From: an uncultured Oscillospiraceae bacterium
GTDB taxonomy: Bacteria; Bacillota; Clostridia; Oscillospirales; Ruminococcaceae
Assembly: GCA_934486875.1 (NCBI GenBank)
Contig: CAKSPU010000008.1
Location: 1 to 63,093, forward strand
Length of the DNA: 63,093 nt
Direction: 5' to 3'
The translations under genes were made by a program, and so were the position numbers. The notes below the pieces were generated by a model that was not told the DNA's origin, made no database searches, and saw nothing but the letters and a program-made list of their open reading frames with translations. Within the stretch, counting starts at the first letter, position 1. Each line of letters begins with the position of its first letter. Shown in pieces: positions 25,639 through 34,976 of the stretch.

Positions 25639-27330
25639 TCAAACGGCGAATGTGAGCTTTACCAGCTCGTCCATAGTTGTTCTTCCCATTTCAACAAGCT
25701 CTGCAACGTTGTCACGGAGGAGCTTGCAGCCCTCTTCCCTTGCAAGCTGGGAAATAGCGTCTGTCTTTCCGTCAGCGGCGATAAGGGAGGACATTGCAGG
25801 TGTGCAGAGAAGTATCTCGTGGATAGCGGTACGTCCTGTATAGCCTGTGTTATTGCACTTGGGGCAGCCGCAGGCATCATATATGGTAACGGACTCGGAA
25901 ATTCCGAGAAGCTCATTTTCCTCTTCGGTAGAAACTCTTGGTGTCTTGCACTCGTCGCAGACTACCTTACAAAGTCTCTGAGCAACTATTCCGATAAGTG
26001 ATGTAGCGACCATATAAGGCGCAACGCCCATATCCACCAGACGGGTGATAGTTGATGCCGCATCATTTGTATGAAGTGTGGAAAGCACCATATGACCTGT
26101 GATAGCGGCTCTGATAGCGATCTCGGCTGTTTCCTGGTCACGCATTTCTCCGACCATTACGATATCGGGGTCCTGACGGAGGATAGAACGGAGGGCAGCG
26201 GCAAAGGTCATACCTGCCTTTGCATTTACCTGACACTGGTTGATGCCTTCGATGTTCTTCTCGACAGGGTCTTCGACGGTAATAACGTTAACGTTGGGCT
26301 TTGCAAGCTCACCGAGAGCGGCATAAAGGGTGGTGGTCTTACCGGAACCTGTAGGGCCCGTTACCAGCATAACTCCCTGGGGAACCTTGATAAGTCTGGA
26401 AAATCTGTCGTAGTTATAGTCGGTCATACCAAGGTCTGTGATCTTACGAACGCCCACATCGCCTGTGGCAAGGATACGGATAACGCACTTCTCGCCGTTA
26501 ACGGTAGGAAGGTTAGATACACGGACATCAAGAGTGGTTCCGTCAACTACCTGAGTGAAACGGCCGTCCTGAGGTACTCTCTTCTCGGCGATGTTCATAC
26601 CGCTGATGATCTTGATACGTGTGATAAGTGAATTATGTACAACGTTGGAAACGTTCATAAGCTCGATAAGGTCGCCGTTTACACGGATACGGATACGAGT
26701 GTAGGTCTTGAACGGCTCGATATGGATATCCGTTGCGTCTGCACGGAAGGAGTTCTCAACGATAGTCGTACAGAGCTTAACGATAGGAGCATTATCGACT
26801 CTCTCAGCGATCTCCGCAGCAACATCGTCCGTCTCATCGTCGCCCTTGAACTGATCCTCAACGGAGCTGATAACGTTGCCCACATTGGCGTTGGAGTAGA
26901 TCTTTCCGATAGCCTTTGTGATAGCCGCCTTTGTTGCCAGCACGGGCACAACGTCCATACCCGTTGTTACCTTGATATCCTCGAAGATGTAGAAGTTAAC
27001 GGGGTCGTAGGAAGCGACCGTAAGACGCTTACCTGTTATCTTGATAGCGATAATGGTGTGCTTTCTTGCCAGAGCCTCGGGGATTTTCTTTACCGCTTCA
27101 ACATCAATAACAAACTCGGGGTCATCAAGATCCACGAATGTAAGATTATTTTTCCTTGCCAGGACCTGACCGAACTGGACATCGGTCACATAGCCAAGCT
27201 CAACAACATAGTCACCGAAAAATTTTCCCGGGGTGTTGTCGTTCTTTTTGGCATCGAGGGTAGCCTGAAGCTGTTCTTCGGTAATTATTCCCTCGTTCAC
27301 CATATACTGGCCAATAGGAATATTCTTCAT
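25639..27330 (-). CDS. pilB: Type IV pilus assembly ATPase PilB
   Basis: A 563-residue GspE/PilB ATPase. The N-terminal type II secretion E domain (residues about 1-150) begins with IPIGQYMVNEGIITEEQLQATL. The motor domain has Walker A GPTGSGKTTTLYAALGE (about 322-338), the Asp box VITVEDPVEKNIEGINQ, Walker B LRQDPDIVMVGEMRDQETAEIA and the His box GHMVLSTLHTNDAAS. A tetracysteine zinc site (CDEC … CGCPKC) follows, typical of assembly ATPases rather than PilT. It drives pilus extension with the platform protein PilC. Confidence 0.95.
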   Translation of the reverse strand: MKNIPIGQYMVNEGIITEEQLQATLDAKKNDNTPGKFFGDYVVELGYVTDVQFGQVLARKNNLTFVDLDDPEFVIDVEAVKKIPEALARKHTIIAIKITGKRLTVASYDPVNFYIFEDIKVTTGMDVVPVLATKAAITKAIGKIYSNANVGNVISSVEDQFKGDDETDDVAAEIAERVDNAPIVKLCTTIVENSFRADATDIHIEPFKTYTRIRIRVNGDLIELMNVSNVVHNSLITRIKIISGMNIAEKRVPQDGRFTQVVDGTTLDVRVSNLPTVNGEKCVIRILATGDVGVRKITDLGMTDYNYDRFSRLIKVPQGVMLVTGPTGSGKTTTLYAALGELAKPNVNVITVEDPVEKNIEGINQCQVNAKAGMTFAAALRSILRQDPDIVMVGEMRDQETAEIAIRAAITGHMVLSTLHTNDAASTITRLVDMGVAPYMVATSLIGIVAQRLCKVVCDECKTPRVSTEEENELLGISESVTIYDACGCPKCNNTGYTGRTAIHEILLCTPAMSSLIAADGKTDAISQLAREEGCKLLRDNVAELVEMGRTTMDELVKLTFAV

Positions 27331-27430
27331 AAGTGTTTAAACTCCTTCTCCGCAGACGAGTGATATGATCCGTCCGCCCTTCTGCGGGAAAAGCGTCGGA
27401 ATATATTTTTGCGGAAAACCGCATTTTAGC

Positions 27431-27459
27431 TTGAAAAAGCAGGTCAACTGTGATAATAT
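27431..27459 (+). promoter_or_regulatory. Putative promoter of pilD
   Basis: TTGAAA (27431-27436) and TAATAT (27454-27459) are 17 bp apart; an overlapping TATAAT begins at 27457 with 20-bp spacing. They lie about 50 bp before pilD, in the divergent gap to pilB. Confidence 0.5.
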
Positions 27460-27511
27460 AATAAGTAGCATTGTCCAATACGAAATTTCACATTAAAAGG
27501 AGACTGATAAA

Positions 27512-28519
27512 ATGAGCAGCCTGAGCATTGAGACCCTGGAAACCATAATGACAGTCACGATCTATGTTTTCGTATTCCTTTTCGGAATATGCATAGGAAG
27601 CTTTCTGAATGTCTGTATCTACAGACTTCCGAAAGGTGAATCTCTCATCACAAACAATTCCCATTGTATGACCTGCGGAACGCCCATAAAGAGGTATGAC
27701 CTTATCCCCGTATTCAGCTGGCTGATACTCAGAGGCAGGTGCCGTGCCTGCGGAGCGAAGATAACTCCCCGATATATGATAATCGAGCTTATGACAGGAC
27801 TTCTCTTTCTGGGAGTATTTATGCGCTACGACTTTATGACCTACGGACTTTATCCCGTAATGCTCTGCCTGTTTTTAGCGGGACTGATAGTTCTCTGCTT
27901 TCAGGACATCGACACTCAGGAGATGTGCGTTTCCGTCCTGATCTACACTATCATCATTGCGGCAGCGACCCACGTTCTGAGCTTTATAAAGAGTTCCCGG
28001 GGCTATCTGCTCACATTTCCCGAGACAGACCTTAAGGACGGAATCATCGGAATGTTTTCCGTAAGTGTTCCCCTGCTTCTTATCGGCTTTGTGATAACAC
28101 CGCTGTTTTACAATGCCTTTGTCGATGAGGACAGAAAAGAGCTTCGTGGGATAAAAGCAAATCTTAAGCGTACATCTCAGAGCGACAGAAGCTACTCCGT
28201 TCTCGTTTCCAAAAAGGAAGCTCTTGAAGCCAAGATAAAAGAGCAGCCTCCCGTTTTCGGCTTTGGAATGGGAGATGTGGTGCTTATGGCTGCGGGCGGA
28301 CTTATGCTCGGCGTAAAGGCTACCGTCACCGCCGCACTTATTGCGATAGTAACAGGAGCGGTTTACGGCGTGATACTTAAATCTGTCCGCAGGAATGATG
28401 AGGAAAGCTCCAACGCCTTTGCTTTCGGACCTTTTCTTATCATAGGACTTGCTGTGGGGGCATTTTTTGGAGGGAGCCTGATAGATATGTACCTTTCAAG
28501 GCTCCATATAATAAAATAA
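27512..28519 (+). CDS. pilD: Prepilin peptidase PilD
   Basis: A 335-residue membrane aspartic protease that cuts prepilins after Gly and N-methylates the new end. The N-terminal domain shows GICIGSFLNVCIYRLPKGESL and two CxxC pairs (CMTC, CRAC), as in bifunctional enzymes. The catalytic Asp residues are in FQDIDTQEM and FGMGDVVLM. A charged insertion of about 45 residues (from DEDRKELRG to EAKIKEQ) precedes the second Asp, so the protein is longer than usual (about 250-290). It is transcribed opposite to the rest of the pilus genes. AAAAGGAG precedes the start. Confidence 0.94.
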   Translation: MSSLSIETLETIMTVTIYVFVFLFGICIGSFLNVCIYRLPKGESLITNNSHCMTCGTPIKRYDLIPVFSWLILRGRCRACGAKITPRYMIIELMTGLLFLGVFMRYDFMTYGLYPVMLCLFLAGLIVLCFQDIDTQEMCVSVLIYTIIIAAATHVLSFIKSSRGYLLTFPETDLKDGIIGMFSVSVPLLLIGFVITPLFYNAFVDEDRKELRGIKANLKRTSQSDRSYSVLVSKKEALEAKIKEQPPVFGFGMGDVVLMAAGGLMLGVKATVTAALIAIVTGAVYGVILKSVRRNDEESSNAFAFGPFLIIGLAVGAFFGGSLIDMYLSRLHIIK

Positions 28520-28523
28520 AGTT

Positions 28524-28566
28524 TAAAAAAATCGACCCGTGCCGTGCAAGGCACGGGTCATTTTTT
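28524..28566. terminator. Bidirectional terminator between pilD and the minor-pilin operon
   Basis: GACCCGTGCC pairs with GGCACGGGTC. It has ATTTTTT on the right for pilD and, on the opposite strand, TTTTTTT for the convergent prepilin operon. Confidence 0.8.
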
Positions 28567-28571
28567 ATATG

Positions 28572-29381
28572 TTAGGGAGTTGCTATAAGCTCTTCTGTGG
28601 TGAATACGAAATAGATAGGATCGGAGCTTGTGGGTGAAACACTTGTCGTTTTTGTGGCTATCTGTGTTCCGCTTGAATTTACAATATCAAACACGAAGTT
28701 GGAAGCGCCGTCCATAGGCTTGCTGCCGTAGGCTTTCATCTCGTAAACGCCTTCAACCTGGTTGTTGGAGCTTGAAGAATAAGCTGTGGAACCCGGCTTT
28801 TTGGCTGTTGCTGACTTGTAGTAATCGCTGTAGACCTTAAGTCCCAGCATATTGCTGCTCATATCAACAGTCAGATAGTAATCGCCCTGCTGGTAATAAT
28901 CACGTCCGAGAGCCATATAATAGTCGCCCGAGCCGTCTGCCTTGCAGTTTGAATAGGAAAATGCTGCTGCGGGAGCTGCTTTGCCGTCAATGGTCCTGAT
29001 AATTCTTCCGCCGTAATTCTGGGAATACTTTGAGAACTTATACTGTGAAGTGCCGTCAAAGCATATCACGTGGATCTTGGACTTGTCGGCGGTCTGGAAA
29101 GGCTTGCCGTATTTGTCCAAAGGGTTTGCTGCGATAAATTTATCCACAGCATTTGAGGGAGTGCCGCCCTTTACGATGTAAAGGTTTGTAGCAAGTCTCA
29201 TATTTTCGCCGATGTAGCGGTTGATAGCATTTTCCACATTCTTCTGGTCATTAATGATCTTTGCGCTGGCAGCATTTTCGGAGATAGGCTGTACCATTCG
29301 TATGATACCCGCCATAAGTATTCCGAAAATTGCCATTGCAACTATCAGCTCGACAAGGGTAAAACCTTTAATTTTCTTCAT
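28572..29381 (-). CDS. Type IV prepilin-like minor pilin
   Basis: A 269-residue prepilin. The leader MKKIKG is followed by FTLVELIVAMAIFGILMAGIIRMV with Glu at +5. The long globular part contains KIINDQKNVENAINRYIGENMRLATNLYIV and a Ser/Asn/Tyr-rich C-terminal half. By position after the PilV-like and PilX-like genes it corresponds to a minor pilin of the PilW/GspJ sort that primes assembly or sits at the tip; that is inference from order, not from clear homology. It is the last gene of the pilC operon. Confidence 0.85.
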   Translation of the reverse strand: MKKIKGFTLVELIVAMAIFGILMAGIIRMVQPISENAASAKIINDQKNVENAINRYIGENMRLATNLYIVKGGTPSNAVDKFIAANPLDKYGKPFQTADKSKIHVICFDGTSQYKFSKYSQNYGGRIIRTIDGKAAPAAAFSYSNCKADGSGDYYMALGRDYYQQGDYYLTVDMSSNMLGLKVYSDYYKSATAKKPGSTAYSSSSNNQVEGVYEMKAYGSKPMDGASNFVFDIVNSSGTQIATKTTSVSPTSSDPIYFVFTTEELIATP

Positions 29382-29397
29382 TTTATCACCTCATCGC

Positions 29398-29784
29398 TTA
29401 CTTGAAATAGATGTATCTCATACTGTCGGCTTCAGAACCGGTGGAAGCATCAGTGCCGTCAAGATTCTTGCCCTTTACCTGATAAGAGTCAACATCGAAG
29501 GAATAGTTTGTGACATTAAGGGAAGTCGCAGTGCCTGTACCTATCTGTCGTGTTGTAACAGTTATCTTTCTGGGTGTGGTCGTGAGCTTTGTGGCATTTG
29601 CATCGGTCTTTTTTTCCGCATCGTCCATCTGCTTTGAGATACTGATGTTTGCTGTATTGCTCATTTTAGTTACCTTCATGAGCTGCGAGTATGCCTGAAC
29701 AAGAAGCAGAGAGGATAATCCGAGAATGAATAATGCGATTATACACTCAATAAGAGTAAAACCCTTGATTTTTCTTTTCTTCAA
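29398..29784 (-). CDS. Type IV prepilin-like minor pilin (short)
   Basis: A 128-residue prepilin. The leader MKKRKIKG is followed by FTLIECIIALFILGLSSLLLVQAYSQLM, with Glu at +5 and Cys next to it. The globular part is small and Thr-rich (KLTTTPRKITVTTRQIGTGTATS). It resembles the PilV/GspI group of short minor pilins. It sits 13 bp after the large PilX-like gene and 16 bp before the next prepilin. Confidence 0.85.
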   Translation of the reverse strand: MKKRKIKGFTLIECIIALFILGLSSLLLVQAYSQLMKVTKMSNTANISISKQMDDAEKKTDANATKLTTTPRKITVTTRQIGTGTATSLNVTNYSFDVDSYQVKGKNLDGTDASTGSEADSMRYIYFK

Positions 29785-29797
29785 TTATCTCATCTCC

Positions 29798-32395
29798 TTA
29801 TCTGTATCGCTGAACAAGATTTACGGTCTTATCGCCCGGGTCATCGGGAGGGATCATTGACCAGATGCCTCTGTCCTCACCTGCCTGGAACGAATTGGTG
29901 AATACAGAGCCCATTATGGCAATCGGTATTGCCTGAGTTGTATAGCCGCTGGGAACAGTAAAGGAAATGTTGGTTCCTCCGCTGGAGTTGTGTGTGAGAT
30001 TGGTCTTGGGAGCATCTATCTGTGCGCATACAACAGGTGAGATTCCGCCCACACCGCTGCTGTCCAGCTTATACAATGTCAGTGTTGTTACGAGGGGATT
30101 GCCGCTGCTGTCATCACATACATACAGCTGTGTCTTGGTTCCTCTTGGGCTGCCTGCCAGCATATTGATGCTATGTGTTGAAATATTGATAGTGTTGAAA
30201 TCAATAAGGATAAACTGATGATCGGTTCCTCCGAGATCGAAGCTTCCGTCAGGGCTTGTGAGGTAGATGTTCAGTGTGTTGTCGCCGGTCACATAAAATC
30301 TGCCCTTTACGCAATCATTGAATACAACATTGATATCGCCTGCTGTGGTATCGAAAAGGATATCTCCGCCGTAATTGCCCTTAAGCTCCAGAGTTCCGTT
30401 GGCATTTGTGATAACGCTGCTGAATGTCTGATTAACATAGTTTGCGGGATTTGTAAGATCACTGTTTGAAGGATCCTTAAGTATCTTTACAGTTCCGCCT
30501 GCAATGCCGGGAACACCTGTACCCGTCGCATAAGCGGGAGTAGCTGCAGGAACTGTCTTACGGGATAAAAGGTGAGACCAGAGGAAAGCCTGATTTGTAC
30601 TTACAAATGAACCGTCGCTGTTCCAGGTACCGCTGTCATCAAAGCGGTCATTGAATATGTATCTGTGAGTTTTGAGTTCCAGTACAGTAGAACCGCCATT
30701 AAGAACTGCGCCCGAGGGAAGAGCGATCTTTTTCTTGTAAGTCGATGTATCAAGAACAGCATCGGAATCATAGTCAAGCTTAAGAACCTTTGTTACATCA
30801 TAAGTAACGGTATGATCCGTTGTATCGGAAGCTATGGTATCTGAAACAAAGCTGTAAACTACTTCACCGGGTGAAGCAATGCTTGAGCTAAAGCAATATG
30901 AAGATGTTACATTAAAATCAGTGGCTGTTCCGCTTGCACCCATAGAGCCGAAATAGATTCTTCCGCTGAAGGTGCTGTTTCCGAGAACATCACGAAGTGC
31001 CCTTTTTGCTTTAACTGTCGTGCCGGATACATCAATAAAGTTTGATTCACCTGCGGTTATATAAATATTATTATACCAGTTTGTTCCCGAAGGCGAGCCA
31101 AAAGGTGGGTTAGCGTCGTTATAGATATAGTTGTTTGCAAACAGGCTTATTTGTTGTTTACAGCTTTCCTGATTAACAACATATGAATCAGAGCAAACAA
31201 CATTTCCCATAACGGTGCTGTCTTTGTACTTGTAGGATTTATTCAGACTGGCATTCTTGCAGTAAAGAGTGGCACCCGTTTCCGCAAAAACAACACCATT
31301 AGAATTATATCCGCCGTTGAAGCTGCCTGTTACCATTAATACCTGACCGTCTTCAATAACAAGCTCAGTTCCGCTTGCAGAAAGAAGCAGATCTCCGAAA
31401 AGAGCCACATCTCCTGTTGTAACAGAGTTGTTCTTGAAATCATATGTGGTATTTTCAAGGGAGTTTGCCTCATTAATCATTCTGATCTTTGAACCGGGGT
31501 TCATCTTACTCAGTGAGCTTACGCCATTGATCTTGGGGTCGGGGGCTTTTGTGGCATAGAAAACGGAGTACTCGCAGTGCTCGCCGTCATAATCTATCTC
31601 GCAGGTAGCCTTGATCCTGAAATAGTCCTTTTTTCTGTCGCCGAGAAGAAATCTCTTTGCAATGGGGTCAGAAGCGGAGCCGCCAAGGTCATACATTCTC
31701 TCGAGAACCTGGAACTTAACTGTAGCAGTGTTCACGCCTGCATCGGCATCGAGCATTTTGCCGACTACATTTCCCGAAGAATCCTTAGCCATATCGGCGA
31801 TCGTTGACATATCCACAGTATAAATGACAGTGTCATCTACACCCGCCACCATTCCTGTTGTCCACTTCTTTGCGCCATACTGAGCTGCATAGTTCGGAAG
31901 CTCAGTGTCGGTTATGCCTGTGTTGGCAGCGGTAAAATCAGATGCAAGGATATTTACCTGATCATCAGATGTGATATCGCCTGCCGTTACCTTGTCTGCA
32001 TACCACTGGTTTGCATTGCTTCCTGTAGTTTCGGTGTTTATAGGGACCTGATACAATGCACACTCTTCATAGCGTCCTCTTTTGAGCTTGGTGCTCGGAC
32101 CGCCGCTGAGCTTTTTTATGGGGTCGGAGCCGCCTTCATAATAATAAGCATCAATGCCCGCCGGTGCAAGCTCCGTGCTGTTCATTATATCATTATAGAC
32201 GACATCAAGAGTTGAACGCATAGTATAGTATGCCTGGTTTTCCTGATACTTCACCGTAACACGGTTGTACGTGGAATACACAACAGCAATGCAGCCGGCC
32301 AGCAGGATTATCATTACCGTCATAACAGCGAGTATCATTATAAGTACTGCGCCTTTTACTTTTGCGGGCTTCCGTTTTGCCTTTTCCGCATTCAT
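29798..32395 (-). CDS. Very large PilX/GspK-like pilus protein
   Basis: An 865-residue protein. Its N terminus is pilin-like: a basic stretch ending KVKG, then AVLIMILAVMTVMIILLAGCIAVVYSTYN, then KYQENQAYYTMRSTLDVVYNDIM. It lacks Glu at +5, as PilX and GspK do. The rest is a long, Ser/Asn/Thr/Tyr-rich, beta-rich ectodomain with segments such as NGVVFAETGATLYCKNASL and TGDNTLNIYLTSPDGSFDLGG, suggestive of a parallel beta helix. PilX is about 200 residues elsewhere. A tip adhesin role is inferred. I chose the ATG at 32395 because AAAGGGTGG precedes it. Confidence 0.75.
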   Translation of the reverse strand: MNAEKAKRKPAKVKGAVLIMILAVMTVMIILLAGCIAVVYSTYNRVTVKYQENQAYYTMRSTLDVVYNDIMNSTELAPAGIDAYYYEGGSDPIKKLSGGPSTKLKRGRYEECALYQVPINTETTGSNANQWYADKVTAGDITSDDQVNILASDFTAANTGITDTELPNYAAQYGAKKWTTGMVAGVDDTVIYTVDMSTIADMAKDSSGNVVGKMLDADAGVNTATVKFQVLERMYDLGGSASDPIAKRFLLGDRKKDYFRIKATCEIDYDGEHCEYSVFYATKAPDPKINGVSSLSKMNPGSKIRMINEANSLENTTYDFKNNSVTTGDVALFGDLLLSASGTELVIEDGQVLMVTGSFNGGYNSNGVVFAETGATLYCKNASLNKSYKYKDSTVMGNVVCSDSYVVNQESCKQQISLFANNYIYNDANPPFGSPSGTNWYNNIYITAGESNFIDVSGTTVKAKRALRDVLGNSTFSGRIYFGSMGASGTATDFNVTSSYCFSSSIASPGEVVYSFVSDTIASDTTDHTVTYDVTKVLKLDYDSDAVLDTSTYKKKIALPSGAVLNGGSTVLELKTHRYIFNDRFDDSGTWNSDGSFVSTNQAFLWSHLLSRKTVPAATPAYATGTGVPGIAGGTVKILKDPSNSDLTNPANYVNQTFSSVITNANGTLELKGNYGGDILFDTTAGDINVVFNDCVKGRFYVTGDNTLNIYLTSPDGSFDLGGTDHQFILIDFNTINISTHSINMLAGSPRGTKTQLYVCDDSSGNPLVTTLTLYKLDSSGVGGISPVVCAQIDAPKTNLTHNSSGGTNISFTVPSGYTTQAIPIAIMGSVFTNSFQAGEDRGIWSMIPPDDPGDKTVNLVQRYR

Positions 32396-32567
32396 AAATG
32401 CCACCCTTTCTGTAAATTTTGGTTTATACCGAAAGCCTCTCAAAATCAGCTTTGTCGGTTCTCGGTATTATGCGCCAATTGATGAAATAAATGCCGTATT
32501 TTTATAAACAAGCCCACCCGAAAAAGCGGAATTGTTTTTTCGGGTCGGGTTTGTTATTAAGGATCAC

Positions 32568-33338
32568 TTACTGAGCAGCAGCTTCATCTTCCGTTGCTGT
32601 AGTGAGAACTGCGGGAACTGCATCAATATCCTCGGGATCGAGAGGATAGATCTCATAGATAGCGATTGTAAGATCGCCTGAGAACTTGGGAGCACCCTCC
32701 TCCAATTCGTCTTCATTGTAGCTTCCGGAGAAAGTGAGAAGGTAAATGTTCTTGTCATTCTCTCCGATGATGTCCACAACATTAAGAAGATCCTCATCAT
32801 TATCGCACTCGTAGGAAATAGTTGCAACGGTTCCGCCGATGTCAACGCCTTCGGGAGGATCGGGGAAGCTTAAGTCAGCACGGTACTGCACCTCGGGAGG
32901 AAGCTTGTTTGCAATATCCGCATTCATCTTGAGGGGATATGCAACTGCGTTCTTGTAGTAGAAATATGCACCCAGTGTTGTCTTTTCAATGGGGGAAAGG
33001 TTTACACCTGTGATGTTGAACTTTTCGCCGGAGAATTTGTCCATAAGGTATTTGCTTATCAGGTATGTATCTCCGTATTCCTTTTCGCTGAGGAACTGTT
33101 CCTGATCCTCAACAATGCTGTTTACATTATCCTCAAGTGTCTTTTTCAGACCTTCAAGAGTGCCGATCTTAGCATCGACCTGTGCCTGCTCATCTTCCTT
33201 TGCAGCAAGTCTTTCCTTGGCTACCTGAAGATTTTCATACTTGGGCTTTGCGAAGCAGAAAATTCCGACTCCGAGAATTACCAGTACGGACACAACGATA
33301 ATAATTACCTTATCTCTGTAAGAGAGCTTCATACTCAT
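32568..33338 (-). CDS. pilO: Type IV pilus alignment protein PilO
   Basis: A 256-residue bitopic membrane protein. One N-terminal helix (VIIIVVSVLVILGVGIFCF, residues about 11-29) is followed by a coiled coil (KYENLQVAKERLAAKEDEQAQVDAKIGTLEG) and a ferredoxin-like extracytoplasmic domain. This is the PilO plan; it binds PilN to form the alignment complex. The C-terminal Glu/Asp-rich tail ends AAAQ. Its ATG overlaps the stop of the pilM-pilN gene as ATGA, so translation is coupled. Confidence 0.85.
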   Translation of the reverse strand: MSMKLSYRDKVIIIVVSVLVILGVGIFCFAKPKYENLQVAKERLAAKEDEQAQVDAKIGTLEGLKKTLEDNVNSIVEDQEQFLSEKEYGDTYLISKYLMDKFSGEKFNITGVNLSPIEKTTLGAYFYYKNAVAYPLKMNADIANKLPPEVQYRADLSFPDPPEGVDIGGTVATISYECDNDEDLLNVVDIIGENDKNIYLLTFSGSYNEDELEEGAPKFSGDLTIAIYEIYPLDPEDIDAVPAVLTTATEDEAAAQ

Positions 33339-34906
33339 TCAGCAGCACCGCCTTCCTCAGTTGTATTGTCTACGGCGGTTTCAACCGCAGGTTCCTCGAC
33401 CTCTAAGGGTCTGAGATTGAATGTAATGGTGAATTTGTATGTATCCTCGTTTGAAACAACGGTCTCGGAATCGCTGCTGTCATCAGTGCTCTTAGCGAAG
33501 CCGGTGTAGATGATATTATCAAATTCATCAAGCTCATAAATTGCCTGAACCGCATTGTCGGGAGCAAGATTGCTGTTTGTGATGCAGTCCAGGGTAACAA
33601 CGCCCGACTCAAAGGTAAATGCATCAAGCTTGCAGTCCTGATCGCCCAGTGTGGAGGTCAGTCGTCTGATAAGATCCTTGCTTGCGGGATTCTTGGTGCC
33701 GAAATTCCTGATAGCGGTATCAAGATCGGTCTTGTAAAGACCCACCTTGTCGATCTTGCTCTGTGTAAGATCGACCTCTGCGATCTTTGCGGCTACCTCG
33801 GGGCTGTTGATGTACTCGTCGATCTCGGCGATCTTTCTGTCATTGTTGTTGATAGCAGTTCCGATACCGAGATTGATAGCCAGAACGACTGCGGCGGAAA
33901 GTACAGCCGCACCGCCGAGAGTAAGGAGGAATCCCTTTCCTGCGTCGCTTCGTCCTGCGGAGGAGTCTGTTTCAAGGAGGTTGATACGGTCAACGTCCTT
34001 GTTGCTTCTGAACATTGCACCGATAGCATTCGCATAAACGAGAGCCTCAATGTTCTCATAGCCGCTTATGCTCGATGTATTAACGCTCAGCTGGCTTGTA
34101 GCGATCTCCATTCCTTCAAGAGCATTTGTAAGACGGATATATTCGCTTGTGTCGCCGTAGAAAACAACGTTCTGAATGGGGTTCTGAGGATTTCTCGACT
34201 TGTGGAACTGAACCATTCTGTAGATGTTCTCGTTAACTGCTTCGTAAACGTAGTCCTCGGAGTTATCGTAGTCCAGAGGGTCGATTGAAGCAAATCTTGC
34301 GAAGGAAAGCTGATTGTCCTCGTAAAGGTTGATAGACACGAATGTGGGATCGACCTGAACTACCAGCATAGGCATCTTGGAGGATACCTTCTTGTCGCTG
34401 AGGATAAGTCTTGAGATCGCATTACAGGAAACACATACGGATCTCAGGGCAATATTCAGCATTGAGAAAACTTTTCTGAAGCAGTCTACCACTTCAAAGG
34501 GGCAGGCAGTTGCAAGTATCTTCTGAGCCTGAACGCCTTCCTCCTCGACCTCTCCTGCAATGGAGTAGGAAATGGAGTACTCTTCGGCGATACCCATAGT
34601 ATGCTGCATCTGGTTTGTTACCATTGTGAGCATCTGGGAGCTGGTCTTAGCCTTGGGGATATGGAGCTCCTTGAAGATAACAAGGTTGGAGGAAAGTGTA
34701 ACAACAGCTTCCTTGTCCTCCATATTGTGAGCCTTGAGCTCGTCGTTGATGATGTTTGCCAATCTGGGAATATCTTTTATATGACCATTTACGATAAGAC
34801 CTTCCTGAAGATCGATGGTAGAAGCGGAAGAAAGTCTGATCTTTCCTCTGGACTCTGTACCACGGACGATTCGGATATGTCTGTCTGTAATATCAAATGA
34901 AAGCAT
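33335..34906 (-). CDS. pilM: PilM-PilN fusion protein
   Basis: A 523-residue protein that joins two alignment-complex parts. Residues about 1-300 are the actin-like PilM: MLSFDITDRHIRIVRG at the start, PMLVVQVDPTFVSINLYEDNQLSFARF in the middle and ENIEALVYANAIGAMF near its end. Residues 306-313, DRINLLET, match the INLLP-type N-terminal motif of PilN that docks on PilM. A membrane helix (about 323-350), a short coiled coil and a PilN-type extracytoplasmic domain follow. In most bacteria these are separate genes. I chose the ATG at 34906, which follows GAGGTGA; an in-frame GTG at 34915 overlaps that site. Confidence 0.87.
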   Translation of the reverse strand: MLSFDITDRHIRIVRGTESRGKIRLSSASTIDLQEGLIVNGHIKDIPRLANIINDELKAHNMEDKEAVVTLSSNLVIFKELHIPKAKTSSQMLTMVTNQMQHTMGIAEEYSISYSIAGEVEEEGVQAQKILATACPFEVVDCFRKVFSMLNIALRSVCVSCNAISRLILSDKKVSSKMPMLVVQVDPTFVSINLYEDNQLSFARFASIDPLDYDNSEDYVYEAVNENIYRMVQFHKSRNPQNPIQNVVFYGDTSEYIRLTNALEGMEIATSQLSVNTSSISGYENIEALVYANAIGAMFRSNKDVDRINLLETDSSAGRSDAGKGFLLTLGGAAVLSAAVVLAINLGIGTAINNNDRKIAEIDEYINSPEVAAKIAEVDLTQSKIDKVGLYKTDLDTAIRNFGTKNPASKDLIRRLTSTLGDQDCKLDAFTFESGVVTLDCITNSNLAPDNAVQAIYELDEFDNIIYTGFAKSTDDSSDSETVVSNEDTYKFTITFNLRPLEVEEPAVETAVDNTTEEGGAAE

Positions 34907-34976
34907 TCTCGTCACCTCACTGATTTCTTTAGAATTTTTTATTTACGGGACGACCCCGATAGAATACTTTGACTTT

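Noticed and set aside
24382..27363. Long plus-strand open frames opposite pilT and pilB (24382-25143, 26071-26631, 26635-27363)
   Set aside because: They mirror the ATPase genes, are Cys/Asn/Leu-rich in shadow-frame fashion and have no family motif.
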